Of a stretch of 6,423 nucleotides of DNA, positions 6,007 to 6,423 are shown in pieces; the stretch's first letter is position 1; every line of letters starts with the position of its first letter. The stretch is from Bifidobacterium breve. GTDB lineage: Bacteria; Actinomycetota; Acidimicrobiia; IMCC26256. The position numbers were made by a program, and so were the translations under genes. The notes under the pieces are model-generated. The model had not been told where the DNA came from and searched no databases. It worked only from the letters and a program-made list of their open reading frames with translations. Location of the stretch: NCBI GenBank assembly GCA_945907055.1, contig CAMDSG010000100.1, positions 1 through 6,423 on the forward strand. The letters are read 5' to 3'.

Positions 6007-6423
6007 ATGGCATATCGAATAGGGGTTATCGGCGGTTCCGGCTATACCGGGGTTGAGCTGCTGCGGATCCTTCACTCACACCCCGAGGCAGAGGTATTAC
6101 TTGCTACTGCCGACTCGAATGCAGGCGCAATGGTGGGCGAGCTCTACCCGTCGCTCCATGCTGCCTATCCGCACCTCGCGTATAGCTCCGTTGAGTCCGC
6201 CTCCTTCGATGGGCTCGACCTGGTATTCGTTGCACTTCCACATGGTGCCTCACAGGCGATTATGCCCGGCGTGCTCTCAAGCGTTCCCCACGTAGTCGAC
6301 CTTGGTGCAGACTTTCGTCTCCCTCCGGCGCTCTATAAGGAGTGGTATGGCGAAGAGCACACTGCCCCAGATCTTCAGGAGAGTTTCGCTTTTGGATTGC
6401 CAGAGGTATTCCGCTCAAACATC
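6007..6423 (+). CDS. argC: N-acetyl-gamma-glutamyl-phosphate reductase, N-terminal part (runs off right edge)
   Basis: ArgC reduces N-acetylglutamyl phosphate to the semialdehyde with NADPH, the third step of arginine biosynthesis from glutamate. The 139 visible residues begin MAYRIGVIGGSGYTGVELLR, containing the glycine-rich nucleotide-binding loop (Gly9, Gly10, Gly12, Gly15). They continue with LVFVALPHGASQ (72-83), VVDLGADFRL (96-105) and FGLPEVFR (129-136). The frame is open to the last base. The catalytic Cys (the NPGCY motif of the family) should lie just past the window edge. The ATG is 39 bases after the pheT stop, without an SD. An arginine cluster (argJ, argB, argD and so on) probably follows, judging from known argC contexts; this is not visible here. 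Confidence 0.96.
   Translation, partial: MAYRIGVIGGSGYTGVELLRILHSHPEAEVLLATADSNAGAMVGELYPSLHAAYPHLAYSSVESASFDGLDLVFVALPHGASQAIMPGVLSSVPHVVDLGADFRLPPALYKEWYGEEHTAPDLQESFAFGLPEVFRSNI

Noticed and set aside
5729..6295. Plus-strand open frames at 5729-6022 and 6053-6295
   Set aside because: They are alternate frames within the pheT 3' end and argC, both of which have clear family motifs in the main frame.

Overview
The window is a stretch of bacterial chromosome, moderately GC-rich by eye (roughly 55-60%). It carries a conserved housekeeping block: translation factor and ribosomal proteins (infC-rpmI-rplT), a TrmH/SpoU-family RNA 2'-O-methyltransferase, both subunits of phenylalanyl-tRNA synthetase (pheS-pheT), and the start of argC. 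This order, with a DUF1844-like gene divergent from infC, is what I associate with Actinomycetota (Streptomyces/Mycobacterium-type synteny). The long acidic tail on IF-3 and the lack of a Shine-Dalgarno (SD) sequence before several genes fit that phylum. A deep actinobacterial class such as Acidimicrobiia is plausible, but I cannot prove it from sequence alone.

Layout. Positions 1-158 (minus strand) hold the first 52 codons of a small acidic protein, probably DUF1844. Positions 159-402 are a divergent intergenic region. Its left half has palindromes and an 8-bp direct repeat; its right half looks like the structured 5' leader of infC. From about 400 to 5967 there are six tightly packed plus-strand genes. 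The gaps are 11, 11 and 5 bp, then a 4-bp ATGA overlap, then 7 bp, which suggests one transcript. A 39-bp gap then separates pheT from argC, which runs off the right edge at residue 139. I see no rho-independent terminator, tRNA, rRNA, IS element or CRISPR array.

How the genes work together. IF-3, bL35 and bL20 act in initiation and 50S assembly. The methyltransferase probably modifies rRNA or tRNA. PheS and PheT form the alpha2beta2 enzyme that charges tRNA-Phe. ArgC begins an arginine biosynthesis cluster that appears to have its own promoter.

There is no exotic new system here, and all complete coding genes look intact. The most interesting part is regulatory. The infC leader can fold into an H-type pseudoknot (stem 1: 333-340 with 353-360; stem 2: 346-352 with 387-393) that would mask the infC SD sequence. 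That SD is best spaced for a non-canonical ATC start codon at 403. A second point is the argC start: a TATAGT box six bases before the ATG, with no SD, suggests a leaderless mRNA, and an imperfect ARG-box-like palindrome overlaps the box.
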